Assembly (NCBI GenBank): GCA_905339215.1
Contig: CAJPFN010000001.1
Coordinates: 45,859-109,858, forward strand
Reading direction: 5' to 3'
DNA from: Rhizobiaceae bacterium
GTDB taxonomy: Bacteria > Pseudomonadota > Alphaproteobacteria > Rhizobiales > Rhizobiaceae
Length of the DNA: 64,000 bases
The position numbers and the translations under genes are program-made. The number at the start of each line of letters is the position of its first letter. Positions within the stretch are counted from its first letter, which is position 1. Positions 25,075-33,153 of the stretch are shown in pieces. The notes under the pieces are model-generated. The model searched no databases, had not been told where the DNA came from, and saw only the letters and a program-made list of their open reading frames with translations.

Positions 25075-26702
25075 TCCGCTCCCTGAGCCTCACTGAGCGT
25101 CAACTGGCGCTGACGCTCTCGGTCGGCCTGACCGTTCTGGGGCTGGCGATGGCAGCGGCGGCACGGCAAGGGCCGATGGCGGTGCACGGCGGCATGGCCA
25201 TGGCGCTTGGCATCGTGCTGGTCTTCGCGGTCGGCGGCGCGCTTTACGACCCCGACGTCACCGCTGATCGCGCGGGGCGCTACTATGACGATCCGACCCG
25301 TTTCGGCATCATCATGTCCCTGATCTGGGCGATGATCGGCATGGGGGTCGGCGTCTGGGTGGCCGCGCTGCTCTACTGGCCCGAGGCGACACCACTCTGG
25401 CCGTGGACAGGCTTTGGCCGTCTGCGACCGGTGCACACCACCGGCGTAATCTTCGGCTTCGGCGGCAACGCGCTGATCGCCACGTCGTTTCATGTGCTGC
25501 AACGCACGTCGCGGGCGCGGCTGGCGGATGCGGTCAGCCCCTGGGTGGTGCTGATCGGCTTCAACCTGTTCTGCGTCTGGGCGGTGAGCGGGTATCTGAT
25601 GGGCTCCACCCAATCCAAGGAATATGCCGAGGCGGAATGGTATGCCGATCTGTGGCTGGTGGTGGTCTGGCTGCTCTATTTCGCGCTTTACCTGCGCACA
25701 CTGGCGCGCCGCAACGAGCCGCATATCTACGTCGCCAACTGGTATTACCTGGCCTTCATCCTGGTCGTGGCGATGCTGCACATCGTCAACAACCTTGCAT
25801 TGCCGGTGAGCCTTGGCAGCACCAAGAGCTTCACCATCTGGGCCGGGGTGCAGGATGCGATGGTGCAATGGTGGTATGGCCACAACGCCGTGGCCTTCTT
25901 CCTGACGGCCGGATTTCTGGGGATGCTCTACTACTTCCTGCCGGTGCGCTCGGGTCGGCCGATCTGGTCCTACCGGCTGTCGATCGTCAGCTTCTGGGGC
26001 ATCACCTTCTTCTACATCTGGGTCGGTTCGCACCATCTGCATTACACTGCGCTGCCCTATTGGGTGCAGACATTGGGAATGACCTTTTCGGTGATGCTGC
26101 TGGTGCCAAGCTGGGCCTCGGCCGGCAATGCCATCGCCACGCTGAACGGCGCCTGGCACAAGGTGCGCGACGACGCGACGCTGCGCTTCATGTTCGTAGC
26201 GGCGGTGTTCTACGGGCTGTCCACCTTCGAGGGCTCGTTCCTCGCCATCCGGCCCGTCAACTCGCTGTCGCATTACACCGACTGGACGGTCGGGCACGTT
26301 CATTCCGGCACGCTCGGTTGGGTGGCGATGATCATCTTTGGCGCGATCTACACGCTTGTGCCGCAGCTTTCAGGGCGAGAGAGGATGGCCTGGCCCCGCG
26401 CGGTCGAATGGCACTTCTGGCTCGCCGTGACAGGCACGCTGATCTACGTCGTGTCCATGTGGAATGCCGGGATCACTCAGGGCCTGATGTGGCGCGCCTA
26501 TGACCAGAACGGCGCGCTTTCCTACAGTTTCATCGAGTCCGTGCAGGCGATGGCGCCCTATTACCTGCTGCGTGCCATCGGCGGCGCGCTGTTCCTGAGC
26601 GGCGCCATCCTGTGCACGCTCAACACCCGCGCGACGATGCGCGCCGCGCCAGAAGGGGCCGTGGCGGGCGATCGTCCGCTCACTCCCCAACCGGCGGAGT
26701 AG
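25071..26702 (+). CDS. ccoN: cbb3-type cytochrome c oxidase subunit I
   Basis: The catalytic 543-residue subunit of the high-affinity oxidase, with about 12-14 helices. Conserved stretches: RPVHTTGVIFGFGGNALIA (heme b His), WWYGHNAVAFFLTAGFLGM (CuB His), GSHHLHYTALPYW (CuB His pair) and YTDWTVGHVHSGTLGW (heme ligands). It reduces O2 to water with electrons from CcoP. The start overlaps nsrR (ATGA) and the next gene follows after 4 nt. The C-terminal tail is short and hydrophilic. Confidence 0.96.
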   Translation: MIRSLSLTERQLALTLSVGLTVLGLAMAAAARQGPMAVHGGMAMALGIVLVFAVGGALYDPDVTADRAGRYYDDPTRFGIIMSLIWAMIGMGVGVWVAALLYWPEATPLWPWTGFGRLRPVHTTGVIFGFGGNALIATSFHVLQRTSRARLADAVSPWVVLIGFNLFCVWAVSGYLMGSTQSKEYAEAEWYADLWLVVVWLLYFALYLRTLARRNEPHIYVANWYYLAFILVVAMLHIVNNLALPVSLGSTKSFTIWAGVQDAMVQWWYGHNAVAFFLTAGFLGMLYYFLPVRSGRPIWSYRLSIVSFWGITFFYIWVGSHHLHYTALPYWVQTLGMTFSVMLLVPSWASAGNAIATLNGAWHKVRDDATLRFMFVAAVFYGLSTFEGSFLAIRPVNSLSHYTDWTVGHVHSGTLGWVAMIIFGAIYTLVPQLSGRERMAWPRAVEWHFWLAVTGTLIYVVSMWNAGITQGLMWRAYDQNGALSYSFIESVQAMAPYYLLRAIGGALFLSGAILCTLNTRATMRAAPEGAVAGDRPLTPQPAE

Positions 26703-26706
26703 ACCG

Positions 26707-27438
26707 ATGCTGCGTTTGCATTACAACCTCGAAAAGCTATCCATGGGCCTGGTCGCGGCGATCATCGTTGCCGCCTCGATCGGTGGGATCGTGGAAATCG
26801 CGCCGCTCTTCACCATCGACAAGACCGTGACCATTCCCGACGACATGCGCCAGCACACGCCCCTGGAACTGGCCGGGCGCGAGATATTCTTGCGCGAGGG
26901 CTGCTATGCCTGCCACAGCCAGATGGTGCGCCATCTGGCCGACGAGATCGACCGCTACGGTCCCTATTCGTTGGCGGAGGAAAGCGCATACGACCATCCG
27001 ATGCTGTGGGGGTCCAAGCGCACCGGGCCGGATATTGCGCGACTTGGCGGAAAATATTCCGACGACTGGCATGTCGCGCATCTGATCGACCCGCGCGCGG
27101 TCGTGCCGGCCTCGATCATGCCGGCCTACCCCTGGTTGACCGCGCCACTCGACATCGAGACCCTGTCCACACAATTGGCAACGCTGGCCCGCCTCGGCGT
27201 GCCTTATACGGAGGCGATGATCGCGGGTGCGGCGCACGATGCGCTGGCCCAGTCGCGCCCCGACAGCGATGGCGCCGCCGATGTCGCCGCGCGCTATGGC
27301 GAAGGGGTCGCCATCCGTGCCTTTGACGGCGATCCCGCACGGCTGACCGAGATGGATGCGCTGGTGGCCTATCTGCAATCGCTCGGCACGCTGACTGCGG
27401 CGGCCCGCGAAACCGTTGGGCAGGAGATGGCAAAATGA
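26707..27438 (+). CDS. ccoO: cbb3-type cytochrome c oxidase monoheme subunit II
   Basis: A 243-residue membrane-anchored cytochrome c. One N-terminal helix (about residues 13-32, VAAIIVAASIGGIVEIAPLF) precedes the heme site CYACHSQMVR (near residues 63-72) and the family block GPYSLAEESAYDHPMLWGSKRT (divided here by function, not sequence). MPAYPWL carries the Met ligand. It passes electrons from CcoP to CcoN and stabilises the complex. The stop overlaps the ccoQ start (ATGA). Confidence 0.95.
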   Translation: MLRLHYNLEKLSMGLVAAIIVAASIGGIVEIAPLFTIDKTVTIPDDMRQHTPLELAGREIFLREGCYACHSQMVRHLADEIDRYGPYSLAEESAYDHPMLWGSKRTGPDIARLGGKYSDDWHVAHLIDPRAVVPASIMPAYPWLTAPLDIETLSTQLATLARLGVPYTEAMIAGAAHDALAQSRPDSDGAADVAARYGEGVAIRAFDGDPARLTEMDALVAYLQSLGTLTAAARETVGQEMAK

Positions 27439-27599
27439 GCCATGACACCCTTGTCTTCATCGCCAGGACCTTCGGCCTGATCTGGCTAGTGGGCTTTTTC
27501 CTGATCGTGGTCGTGCTGGCCTACCGCCCCTCGGCCCGCGCCGGGCAGGAACGCGCGGCGCGGTCGATCCTGTTTCCCGAGCCGGAGGACAAGGCATGA
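27435..27599 (+). CDS. ccoQ: cbb3 oxidase small subunit CcoQ/FixQ
   Basis: A 54-residue single-helix protein, MSHDTLVFIARTFGLIWLVG onward, with the usual short cytoplasmic tail ARSILFPEPEDKA. CcoQ stabilises the CcoNOP complex under oxygen. It overlaps ccoO upstream and ccoP downstream by 4 nt each, the canonical ccoNOQP arrangement. It falls below common ORF-length cutoffs but is clearly real by position and composition. Confidence 0.92.
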   Translation: MSHDTLVFIARTFGLIWLVGFFLIVVVLAYRPSARAGQERAARSILFPEPEDKA

Positions 27600-28486
27600 G
27601 CCGCTCGTCCGAACACGAGGCCGAAATCGATCCGGTCACCGGATACGAGACGACCGGCCACGACTGGAACGGCATCCGCGAGCTCAACACCCCCTTTCCC
27701 CGCATCGTCATCTGGGCGCTGGCGCTGGCCTTTTCCTATTCGGTCATTGCCTGGGTGCTGCTGCCCGCCTGGCCGCTGGGGCGCGATTACACGCGCGGGC
27801 TGCTAGGCCTCGATCAGGGGGAAATGGCGGTCGAGGGGTATAAGCGGCTCGCCGCGGTGCGGGCGGATTGGCTGGAACCCTTCGCCGATGGCGATTTTGC
27901 CGCGCTGTCGGGTGACGGCTCGCTGATGGCGCGCGCCATGCCTGCGGCCGCACGGCTCTTTGCCGACAATTGCGCCGCCTGCCACGGTGCTGCCGGCAAG
28001 GGCGGGCCGGGCTTTCCCGATCTTTCCGATGGCGCATGGCTCTGGGGCGGCACGCCCGAGATCATTGCCGAAACCCTGCGTTTCGGCATCAACAGCACCC
28101 ATCCCGACACCCGCATCAGCCAGATGCCCGCCTTCGGTCGCGATGGTATGCTACCGCCCGAGGATATCACGGCGGTGGCCGATCATGTGCTGGCACTGTC
28201 GGCCGGCAAGGCCGATGCCGACAGTCCCGGGGCCACGATCTTTGCCGACAATTGTGCGGCCTGCCACGGTGAGGGCGGCACCGGCGGGCTTGGTATCGGT
28301 GCGCCGGTTCTGGCCGATGACCGATGGATCTACGGCGGCAGCCGCGATGCGATCCTCACGACACTGAAACGGGGCCGACAGGGCGTGATGCCCGCCTGGG
28401 AAGACCGCCTGAGTGCGGCAGAAATCAACCTGCTCGCCCTTTACGTCGCGCGCCTTGGTGAGCGCGATGCCGGAGCCGGGCAATGA
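27596..28486 (+). CDS. ccoP: cbb3-type cytochrome c oxidase diheme subunit III
   Basis: A 296-residue protein. The N-terminal VTGYETTGHDWNGIRELNTP is the family signature for CcoP, followed by a helix (about residues 40-60) and two cytochrome c domains with CAACHGAAGKGG (near 125) and CAACHGEGGTGG (near 219). Met ligands are in ISQMPAFG and GVMPAWE. It accepts electrons from soluble or membrane cytochromes c and hands them to CcoO. The stop overlaps a small downstream gene (ATGA). The NXR-like cytochromes upstream could feed this oxidase as well (inference). Confidence 0.95.
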   Translation: MSRSSEHEAEIDPVTGYETTGHDWNGIRELNTPFPRIVIWALALAFSYSVIAWVLLPAWPLGRDYTRGLLGLDQGEMAVEGYKRLAAVRADWLEPFADGDFAALSGDGSLMARAMPAAARLFADNCAACHGAAGKGGPGFPDLSDGAWLWGGTPEIIAETLRFGINSTHPDTRISQMPAFGRDGMLPPEDITAVADHVLALSAGKADADSPGATIFADNCAACHGEGGTGGLGIGAPVLADDRWIYGGSRDAILTTLKRGRQGVMPAWEDRLSAAEINLLALYVARLGERDAGAGQ

Positions 28487-28644
28487 GTGTCCGCTTGCAA
28501 AAACGCCTCGCGATCCTCGGCGCGGTCCTGCTGACGGGTTTGTTTGTCGCGGCGAATGCGCATCTGATCACCGTCGCGTTTCAATCGCAAAGCGGCTGTG
28601 TTGCACCGACACCGGACAGGATGCCGGCCAAACGCGCCTGCTGA
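28483..28644 (+). CDS. Small membrane or exported protein in the cco operon
   Basis: A 53-residue product, MSVRLQKRLAILGAVLLTGL then FVAANAHLITVAF, with one hydrophobic helix (about residues 10-25) and a C-terminal part with two Cys (SGCV and a terminal RAC). The ATG overlaps the ccoP stop (ATGA), so it is probably translated. I do not recognise the family. The position is where ccoG/ccoH assembly genes normally stand, so it may help assembly or heme/copper delivery (inference). Confidence 0.6.
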   Translation: MSVRLQKRLAILGAVLLTGLFVAANAHLITVAFQSQSGCVAPTPDRMPAKRAC

Positions 28645-28655
28645 GGATAACCACC

Positions 28656-29459
28656 ATGTTAGAGCCGCTTCCCACTCTCAACCCGCCGCGCCGCCCCCCG
28701 GCCGCCTTCGCGCGCAACCTGCCCGCGCGCGCCGCACTGGACTGGCTTGATGCCGGCTGGCGCGATTTCCGCCGCAATCCGGGACCGAGCCTTGCCTATG
28801 GATTGTTCCTGTTCGCGCTGTCCTGGGCGGTGCTTATCGCGCTGCACGCCGTCGGCCTGTTGTATCTCGCCCTGCCGGCGCTTGCCGGGTTCCTGATCGT
28901 CGGGCCGTTCCTGGCGCTCGGGCTTTACGAGAAAAGCAGCCGCCTTGCGGCAGGCGAACCCGTCAGCCTTGGCGCGATGCTGCTCGTGCGGCCCCGATCG
29001 CGCGGGCAACTGGCCTATGCCGGGCTGATGCTGGGATTGCTGGTGCTGTTCTGGCTGCGCGCGGCCGATCTGCTTTACGCGCTGTTCTTCGGGCTGAGCC
29101 CCTTTCCGGGGGCGGCTGAGGCGCGCGGCAATGTGCTGACCAGCGCGCGCGGCTGGGCGCTGCTTGCGGTCGGCTCGGCTGTGGGCGGGCTGTTCGCGGC
29201 CTTCGCCTTCGCCATCAGCCTCTGTTCGATCCCGATGCTGATGGCCGAGAGGCGCGACGCGCTGACCGCGCTTGGGGTCAGCTTCGCGATCACCACGCAG
29301 AACCTGGCACCGGCGCTGGCCTGGGGGGCGATCGTGGCGGTGGGGCTGGCCGTGTCGGTGGCAACCGGGTTGCTGGGCCTGATCGTGATCTACCCGGTGC
29401 TCGGTCACGGAACCTGGGCTGCCTGGCGCGCCATCGGGGCGCCTGCCGCGCGGCCATGA
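28656..29459 (+). CDS. DUF2189 family membrane protein
   Basis: A 267-residue integral membrane protein with about six helices. ALDWLDAGWRDFRRNPGPSL near residue 25 and the glycine-rich hydrophobic blocks YGLFLFALSWAVL and PALAGFLIVGPFLALGLYE match DUF2189, whose members are often adjacent to cytochrome oxidase genes in alphaproteobacteria. The function is not established. The ATG at 28656 lies 11 nt after the small protein stop, and its stop overlaps ccoS (ATGA), so it is in the operon. Confidence 0.8.
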   Translation: MLEPLPTLNPPRRPPAAFARNLPARAALDWLDAGWRDFRRNPGPSLAYGLFLFALSWAVLIALHAVGLLYLALPALAGFLIVGPFLALGLYEKSSRLAAGEPVSLGAMLLVRPRSRGQLAYAGLMLGLLVLFWLRAADLLYALFFGLSPFPGAAEARGNVLTSARGWALLAVGSAVGGLFAAFAFAISLCSIPMLMAERRDALTALGVSFAITTQNLAPALAWGAIVAVGLAVSVATGLLGLIVIYPVLGHGTWAAWRAIGAPAARP

Positions 29460-29623
29460 GCCTGCTGGCTCTCATTCCGCTGTCGCTCGGCATGGGCGCA
29501 GTCGGCCTTGGTGCCTTCTTCTGGGCGCTGCGCCACGATCAGTTCGACGACCTCGAAGGCGCCGCCTGGCGCGTCATCCCGCCCGACGAGGACTGGGACG
29601 AACCCTTAAGACCAAAGGAGTAG
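29456..29623 (+). CDS. ccoS: cbb3 oxidase maturation protein CcoS
   Basis: A 55-residue protein, MSLLALIPLSLGMGAVGLGA then FFWALRHDQFDDLEGAAWRV, with one membrane helix and the invariant FWA-R-x-QFDDLxG motif. CcoS is needed to insert cofactors into CcoN. The usual partners ccoG, ccoH and ccoI (Cu-ATPase) are not in this window, so they must be elsewhere or replaced. It starts in overlap with the DUF2189 gene and its stop directly precedes the HTHP ATG. Confidence 0.92.
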   Translation: MSLLALIPLSLGMGAVGLGAFFWALRHDQFDDLEGAAWRVIPPDEDWDEPLRPKE

Positions 29624-29860
29624 ATGATGGAAAGCTGGCTGCCGACCCTGATCACGGCAACACCCGGCGAGGGCTATGATCTGGCGGTCAAGCTCGCGCG
29701 CATCGCCGTCAAGAAGACCCAGCCCGACGCCGCCGAGCGCGAGCGGCTGCGCCCCGAATACGCCGGAGACGCCGATGCGCTGATTGCGGTCAGCCAGGTG
29801 GTGGCGACCCATTTCGCCACCATCGCCGCGGCGAACGGCTATTGGCGCGCGCCGTCATGA
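29624..29860 (+). CDS. Hexameric tyrosine-coordinated heme protein, copy 1
   Basis: A 78-residue heme protein of the HTHP family, first described from a marine Rhodobacterales species: small helical subunits form a hexamer with heme ligated by a tyrosine and show peroxidase/catalase activity. Counting from the second Met (29627), Tyr45 in RLRPEYAGDA is at the reported ligand position. The ending VVATHFATIAAANGYW is typical. AAAGGAG precedes the ATG pair. A paralogue lies at 33154-33372. In the cco operon it may remove peroxide. Confidence 0.88.
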   Translation: MMESWLPTLITATPGEGYDLAVKLARIAVKKTQPDAAERERLRPEYAGDADALIAVSQVVATHFATIAAANGYWRAPS

Positions 29861-30138
29861 GCGCGGTGACCGTCGGTGCCGAGGGGTTCGTGGTCGAGGC
29901 CGAGGTGATCGCCACGGCCTTCGGCCTTGCCCCGGCCGAGGTCCGTGCGCGGATGCGCGACGGCGCGATCACCAGCCGTTGCGAGACCAGTGTCGATGCG
30001 GATACCGGACGCTACCGCCTGACCTTCCAACACGCAGGCCGAAGCCTGCGGTTGACCGTCGACAGCGACGGAAACATCCTGTCTCGGGCCACCTTCGACC
30101 GCGGTGCGAACCGCACGGCGAGATCGGCGCCCGGCTGA
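29857..30138 (+). CDS. DUF6522 family protein
   Basis: A 93-residue soluble protein: VGAEGFVVEAEVIATAFGLA, VRARMRDGAITSRCETSV and GRYRLTFQHAGRSLRLTVD. The pattern of a hydrophobic N-terminal module, a TSRCE motif and a beta-rich C terminus fits DUF6522, which I recall near nitrogen-oxide respiration genes in alphaproteobacteria (NnrU/NnrS neighbourhoods). The function is unknown. The ATG at 29857 overlaps the HTHP stop, so it ends this operon. Confidence 0.7.
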   Translation: MSAVTVGAEGFVVEAEVIATAFGLAPAEVRARMRDGAITSRCETSVDADTGRYRLTFQHAGRSLRLTVDSDGNILSRATFDRGANRTARSAPG

Positions 30139-30214
30139 GAGGTCCGGCCAATGACCGGGCCGAGAAACAGCCGAATCGAAAAAGCGGGAACATTTCGCGT
30201 GCCGGTGCATCCAA

Positions 30215-30240
30215 TTGACGAGACCGGACGAAATGGTCTC
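30215..30240 (+). promoter_or_regulatory. Possible promoter with inverted repeat before the TTHB210-cupredoxin-ECF unit
   Basis: TTGACG (30215-30220) could serve as a -35, and a perfect 6-bp inverted repeat GAGACC/GGTCTC (30220-30225 and 30235-30240) overlaps the spacer. It starts 45 nt before the ATG at 30261. A repressor or the downstream sigma factor could act here; no clear -10 is seen. Confidence 0.35.
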
Positions 30241-30260
30241 GGACTCGATAGGAGAAGATC

Positions 30261-30683
30261 ATGTTCCCCAACCTGGCCACCGCAACTTTCGGCGTCGCGC
30301 TGATGCTCGCCGTACCCGCCCTTGCCCATGACGAAGGCGCCCTGCACGAGACCCCGCCGCCCGCCCCCTACGCCAAGGTCAGCGACCTTGTCGCACTGCC
30401 CGACTTCCTGCCGGGCCTCGGCACGCTCTTCGTCGATCCGGCGACCCTGCCGGCGGGACCTTTCCTTGGCTATGATCGTGACGGCAAGCTGGCCGCGACG
30501 ATCTACATGACTCCGATCGATTCGTTGCAGAACGGCACCGCCTACGACGATCTGGCGGTCGGCGCGCATGACGTTTCATCCGTGGACATCTACTACAATG
30601 CCGGCCACCCGGGCGTGGACAAGCCGCACGCCCATGTCGTGCTGTTCCACGACGAGGACGCCAAGGCGAGGCTGGCAAAGTGA
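30261..30683 (+). CDS. Exported TTHB210/DUF5602-like protein
   Basis: A 140-residue protein with a signal peptide (TATFGVALMLAVPALAHDEG, cleavage near residue 22). The mature part contains GPFLGYDRDGKLAATIYMTP and VDIYYNAGHPGVDKPHAHVV, with conserved His residues near the end (DKPHAHVVLFHDE). This resembles the TTHB210-like family, known in Thermus as an anti-sigma-regulon product; the assignment is from pattern memory. Its neighbours are a cupredoxin and an ECF sigma factor in the same transcript. The His-rich end suggests metal binding in the periplasm. Confidence 0.6.
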   Translation: MFPNLATATFGVALMLAVPALAHDEGALHETPPPAPYAKVSDLVALPDFLPGLGTLFVDPATLPAGPFLGYDRDGKLAATIYMTPIDSLQNGTAYDDLAVGAHDVSSVDIYYNAGHPGVDKPHAHVVLFHDEDAKARLAK

Positions 30684-31210
30684 TGCCGACCCGTCGGCAG
30701 ATGCTGGCGCTCGGCGGGGGCGGCGTCGCCGCCCTCATCGCGCCACCAATCGTGCACGCAGCCCAAGTGGAAGAGATCGGGATGCGCGGCAGAGCGCGCG
30801 GCGAGCATGTCTGGTTCACGCCGGCAGGACTTGCGGTCGCGCAGGGCACGCTGCTGCGCTTTGTCAACCACGATGCGGGCAACAGCCACACGGCGACCTG
30901 CTATCACCCCGCGCTGTTCGACCGGCCGCAACGCATTCCCGAAGGCGCCACGCCCTGGGATAGCGGCTTTCTGCTGCCTGGCGAGGCCTTCGAGGTCAGG
31001 CTGACGGTGCCCGGTGTATACGACTACTACTGCATTCCGCATGAACACGCGGCGATGGTCGGCCGGATCGTCGTCGGTCGGCCGGGCGATCATGGTTGGC
31101 TGGGTGCCGCAGTCGGGGCGGGCGATCTGCCCGACGTTGCACTGATCGGATTTCCCGCCGTCGAGGCCATTCTGGGGGCCGGGCGCGTGATGGCCCCGGG
31201 GCAATCATGA
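30680..31210 (+). CDS. Periplasmic cupredoxin (plastocyanin/azurin family)
   Basis: A 176-residue blue-copper-type protein with a Tat-like signal (TRRQMLALGGGGVAALIAPP). Copper ligands are visible as H in GNSHTATC and as C, H and M in YYCIPHEHAAMVG, the plastocyanin ligand pattern. It also has a C-terminal extension of about 45 residues (DHGWLGAAVGAGDLPDVALI). It could shuttle electrons in the periplasm, for example to or from the nitrogen-oxide enzymes (inference). It overlaps both the preceding gene and the sigma factor gene by 4 nt (ATGA). Confidence 0.85.
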   Translation: MMPTRRQMLALGGGGVAALIAPPIVHAAQVEEIGMRGRARGEHVWFTPAGLAVAQGTLLRFVNHDAGNSHTATCYHPALFDRPQRIPEGATPWDSGFLLPGEAFEVRLTVPGVYDYYCIPHEHAAMVGRIVVGRPGDHGWLGAAVGAGDLPDVALIGFPAVEAILGAGRVMAPGQS

Positions 31211-31911
31211 AGACCGATCCACGCCCGGCGCCGGGCTGCAGCCTTCGCGATGTGGATGAAGCGACGCTGGTCACGGCGGCGCGCGGGCAGGACGAGGCGG
31301 CGGTGCGCGAGCTAATCCGTCGCCTCAACCCCCGGCTCTTCCGAGTGGCACGCGGCATCCTCGACAGCGACGCCGAGGCCGAAGACGCGGTTCAGGATGC
31401 CTATCTCGCGGCCTTCACCCGGCTGGAGCAGTTTCGCGGAGAGTCGCGCTTCACCACCTGGATCGTCCGCATCACGATCAACGCGGCGCGGATGCGTGCC
31501 CGCGCGGCCCGGCCACATCAGGAGTATGACACCGTGGACGAGAGAGACGAGGGAAGCAGCGCGGTCGTGATCTTTCCCGGCAGCGGCTTTGAGCGCCCCG
31601 AAACGGCCCTCGGCCGTTCCCAGATTTCCACCATGCTGGAGGCTGCGGTCGCCGCCCTTCCGGCGGAACTGCGTCTGGTCTTTCTGCTGCACGAGACCGA
31701 GGGCCTGAGCCTGCTGGCCATCGCGCGGACCTTGTCGCAGAACCCGATCACCGTCAGGACGCGGCTCTACCGCGCACGCAAGCGCCTGCGCACCGAGCTT
31801 GAGGCACGGCTGAGCGGCGGCTTCGAGGCGATCTTTCCCTTCGATGGCGCACGCTGCGCACATATGGCCGATCGCGTCGTGGCGCAGCTGAAACGGGCAA
31901 GGCATCTCTGA
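31207..31911 (+). CDS. ECF-type RNA polymerase sigma factor
   Basis: A 234-residue sigma-70 family protein. Region 2 is seen in EAAVRELIRRLNPRLFRVAR and DAEAEDAVQDAYLAAFTRL, with FTTWIVRITINAARMRAR next. Region 4 is LPAELRLVFLLHETEGLSLL followed by SQNPITVRTRLYRARKRLR. A C-terminal tail (FPFDGARCAHMADRVV) with Cys and His follows, as in several alphaproteobacterial ECFs. No anti-sigma gene is adjacent, so the tail or the co-encoded exported proteins may control it. It probably autoregulates this three-gene unit (inference). Confidence 0.88.
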   Translation: MKTDPRPAPGCSLRDVDEATLVTAARGQDEAAVRELIRRLNPRLFRVARGILDSDAEAEDAVQDAYLAAFTRLEQFRGESRFTTWIVRITINAARMRARAARPHQEYDTVDERDEGSSAVVIFPGSGFERPETALGRSQISTMLEAAVAALPAELRLVFLLHETEGLSLLAIARTLSQNPITVRTRLYRARKRLRTELEARLSGGFEAIFPFDGARCAHMADRVVAQLKRARHL

Positions 31912-31956
31912 TATTGCCGACGCCGCGGTTGGCTGGCACCCGGCGCGCGTATCCAT

Positions 31957-32640
31957 TCACACCCTGAGGCGCGGTTCCCAATCCTCGACCGTGCTGCTTT
32001 CCAGCCGCCGCAGCGCAAGCGCGCGCCATGATGCGGAGAGGCCCTCGATTTCGGCGAAGGCTGCAAGTGCTGCGCGGTCCAGTGCATCGCGGTAGAGCAG
32101 CCGCTGCACCCGCGCCAGATCCCAGTCCGGGTTGGGCCGCGCTTCCAGCACCATCCGGTCGCCCGCGGCAACTGTGCCCGGCTCCAGCACCCGGACATAC
32201 CAGCCCGTGCGCCCGCTGGTCTGAACCCGCCGGGCCATGTCGGAAAGGCCGAAGCGCAGGTTCAGCTTCCAGCACGGCTGACGCGCCTGCGACAGTTCCA
32301 CCTGCGCGCTTCCCAGATCGAACCGGTCGCCGATGCAGACATCGGCCTCGGTCAGCGCGTCCAGAACGATATTCTCGCCAAACGCGCCGGGGGTGAACCG
32401 GTCCGCCTGCGCGGGCAGGTCCCGCGCCCATGTGGCATAATGCGCGAGCGGGTAGACATGGACGGCCTTGTCCTCTCCGCCGTGGCGCGCAGGATCGCCC
32501 TGCGCATCGCCCTTGAGCCCCAGAGGCCCGACCGCCACGGGGCCTGCGACGGGGGTCTTGACGATGGCGCTTGGCACGCGCTTTGGCCCCAGCGGGCGAA
32601 TGGCCCCGATCTGAACCGCCTCGACCCGTCCCGCGATCAT
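31957..32640 (-). CDS. MOSC domain protein, YiiM-like
   Basis: A 227-residue protein of the MOSC superfamily, distantly related to the molybdenum cofactor sulfurase C domain. It has VGPLGLKGDAQGDPARHGGE, where family members show GDxxxDxxxHGG, then DKAVHVYPLAHYATW, FGENI and QPCWKLNLRFG with the conserved Cys. YiiM detoxifies N-hydroxylated base analogues through molybdenum cofactor. It begins only 1 nt after the thioredoxin-like gene and is the last gene of the MarR-headed group; the next gene is convergent (ECF). Confidence 0.85.
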   Translation of the reverse strand: MIAGRVEAVQIGAIRPLGPKRVPSAIVKTPVAGPVAVGPLGLKGDAQGDPARHGGEDKAVHVYPLAHYATWARDLPAQADRFTPGAFGENIVLDALTEADVCIGDRFDLGSAQVELSQARQPCWKLNLRFGLSDMARRVQTSGRTGWYVRVLEPGTVAAGDRMVLEARPNPDWDLARVQRLLYRDALDRAALAAFAEIEGLSASWRALALRRLESSTVEDWEPRLRV

Positions 32641-32641
32641 G

Positions 32642-33127
32642 TCATGCCTCCTCGCTGTCTTCCTGCACCAGCATCATGATCTCGGCCCCGAGTGCCAGAT
32701 CGGAAACCGATCCGAAATGGCGCGCCCTGAGCCGCCCCCTCTTGTCGATCAAAATGAGTGTTGGCGTACCTTGCGTCTGGTAGGCGCGCATGGTCAACGG
32801 AACGCCCGAATTGGTGTCAGGCGTATCGACACCAACGGGAAAGGTAATCCGGTACTCGTGACAGAACACTTCCAGGGCGTGCGGCTGCATCGCTTCGTGA
32901 TGCTCGAATACTGTATGCAGCCCGATCACGGCTACTAGTGAACGGTCAAACTCCTGATGTACGCGCATTGCCTGCGGCAAGCCGTGAGCAACGCAGCCAG
33001 GACATAGCATCTGAAAGCACTCGATGACAACGACGCGCCCCCTCAGCGATTCCAGCGTGAGGGGCGCCACCGTGTTTACCCATTGTGAGACCTGAAGCGC
33101 AGGCGCCGCTTTCGTTTCCCTGGTCAA
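32642..33127 (-). CDS. Thioredoxin-fold redoxin (TlpA/AhpC-TSA type)
   Basis: A 161-residue cytoplasmic thioredoxin-fold protein: the strand RVVVIECFQMLCPGCVAHGL contains a CPGC active site, then TQGTPTLILIDKRGRLRARH with cis-Pro. No signal peptide is seen. It resembles peroxiredoxin/thiol-disulfide redoxins that use a two-Cys centre. It follows the second HTHP gene by 26 nt and runs into the MOSC gene. A peroxide-reducing or disulfide-exchange role is likely. Confidence 0.8.
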   Translation of the reverse strand: MTRETKAAPALQVSQWVNTVAPLTLESLRGRVVVIECFQMLCPGCVAHGLPQAMRVHQEFDRSLVAVIGLHTVFEHHEAMQPHALEVFCHEYRITFPVGVDTPDTNSGVPLTMRAYQTQGTPTLILIDKRGRLRARHFGSVSDLALGAEIMMLVQEDSEEA

Positions 33128-33153
33128 GCGCGTCGCTCCGCGTCTGCCGTAGA

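Noticed and set aside
24906..26303. 465-codon minus-strand open frame over ccoN
   Set aside because: Antisense shadow rich in His, Gln, Asp; the plus strand encodes an unmistakable oxidase subunit.
30180..30215. ECF-type -35 (GGGAAC) before the TTHB210-like gene
   Set aside because: No convincing -10 at the right distance; kept only as a thought, not as a feature.
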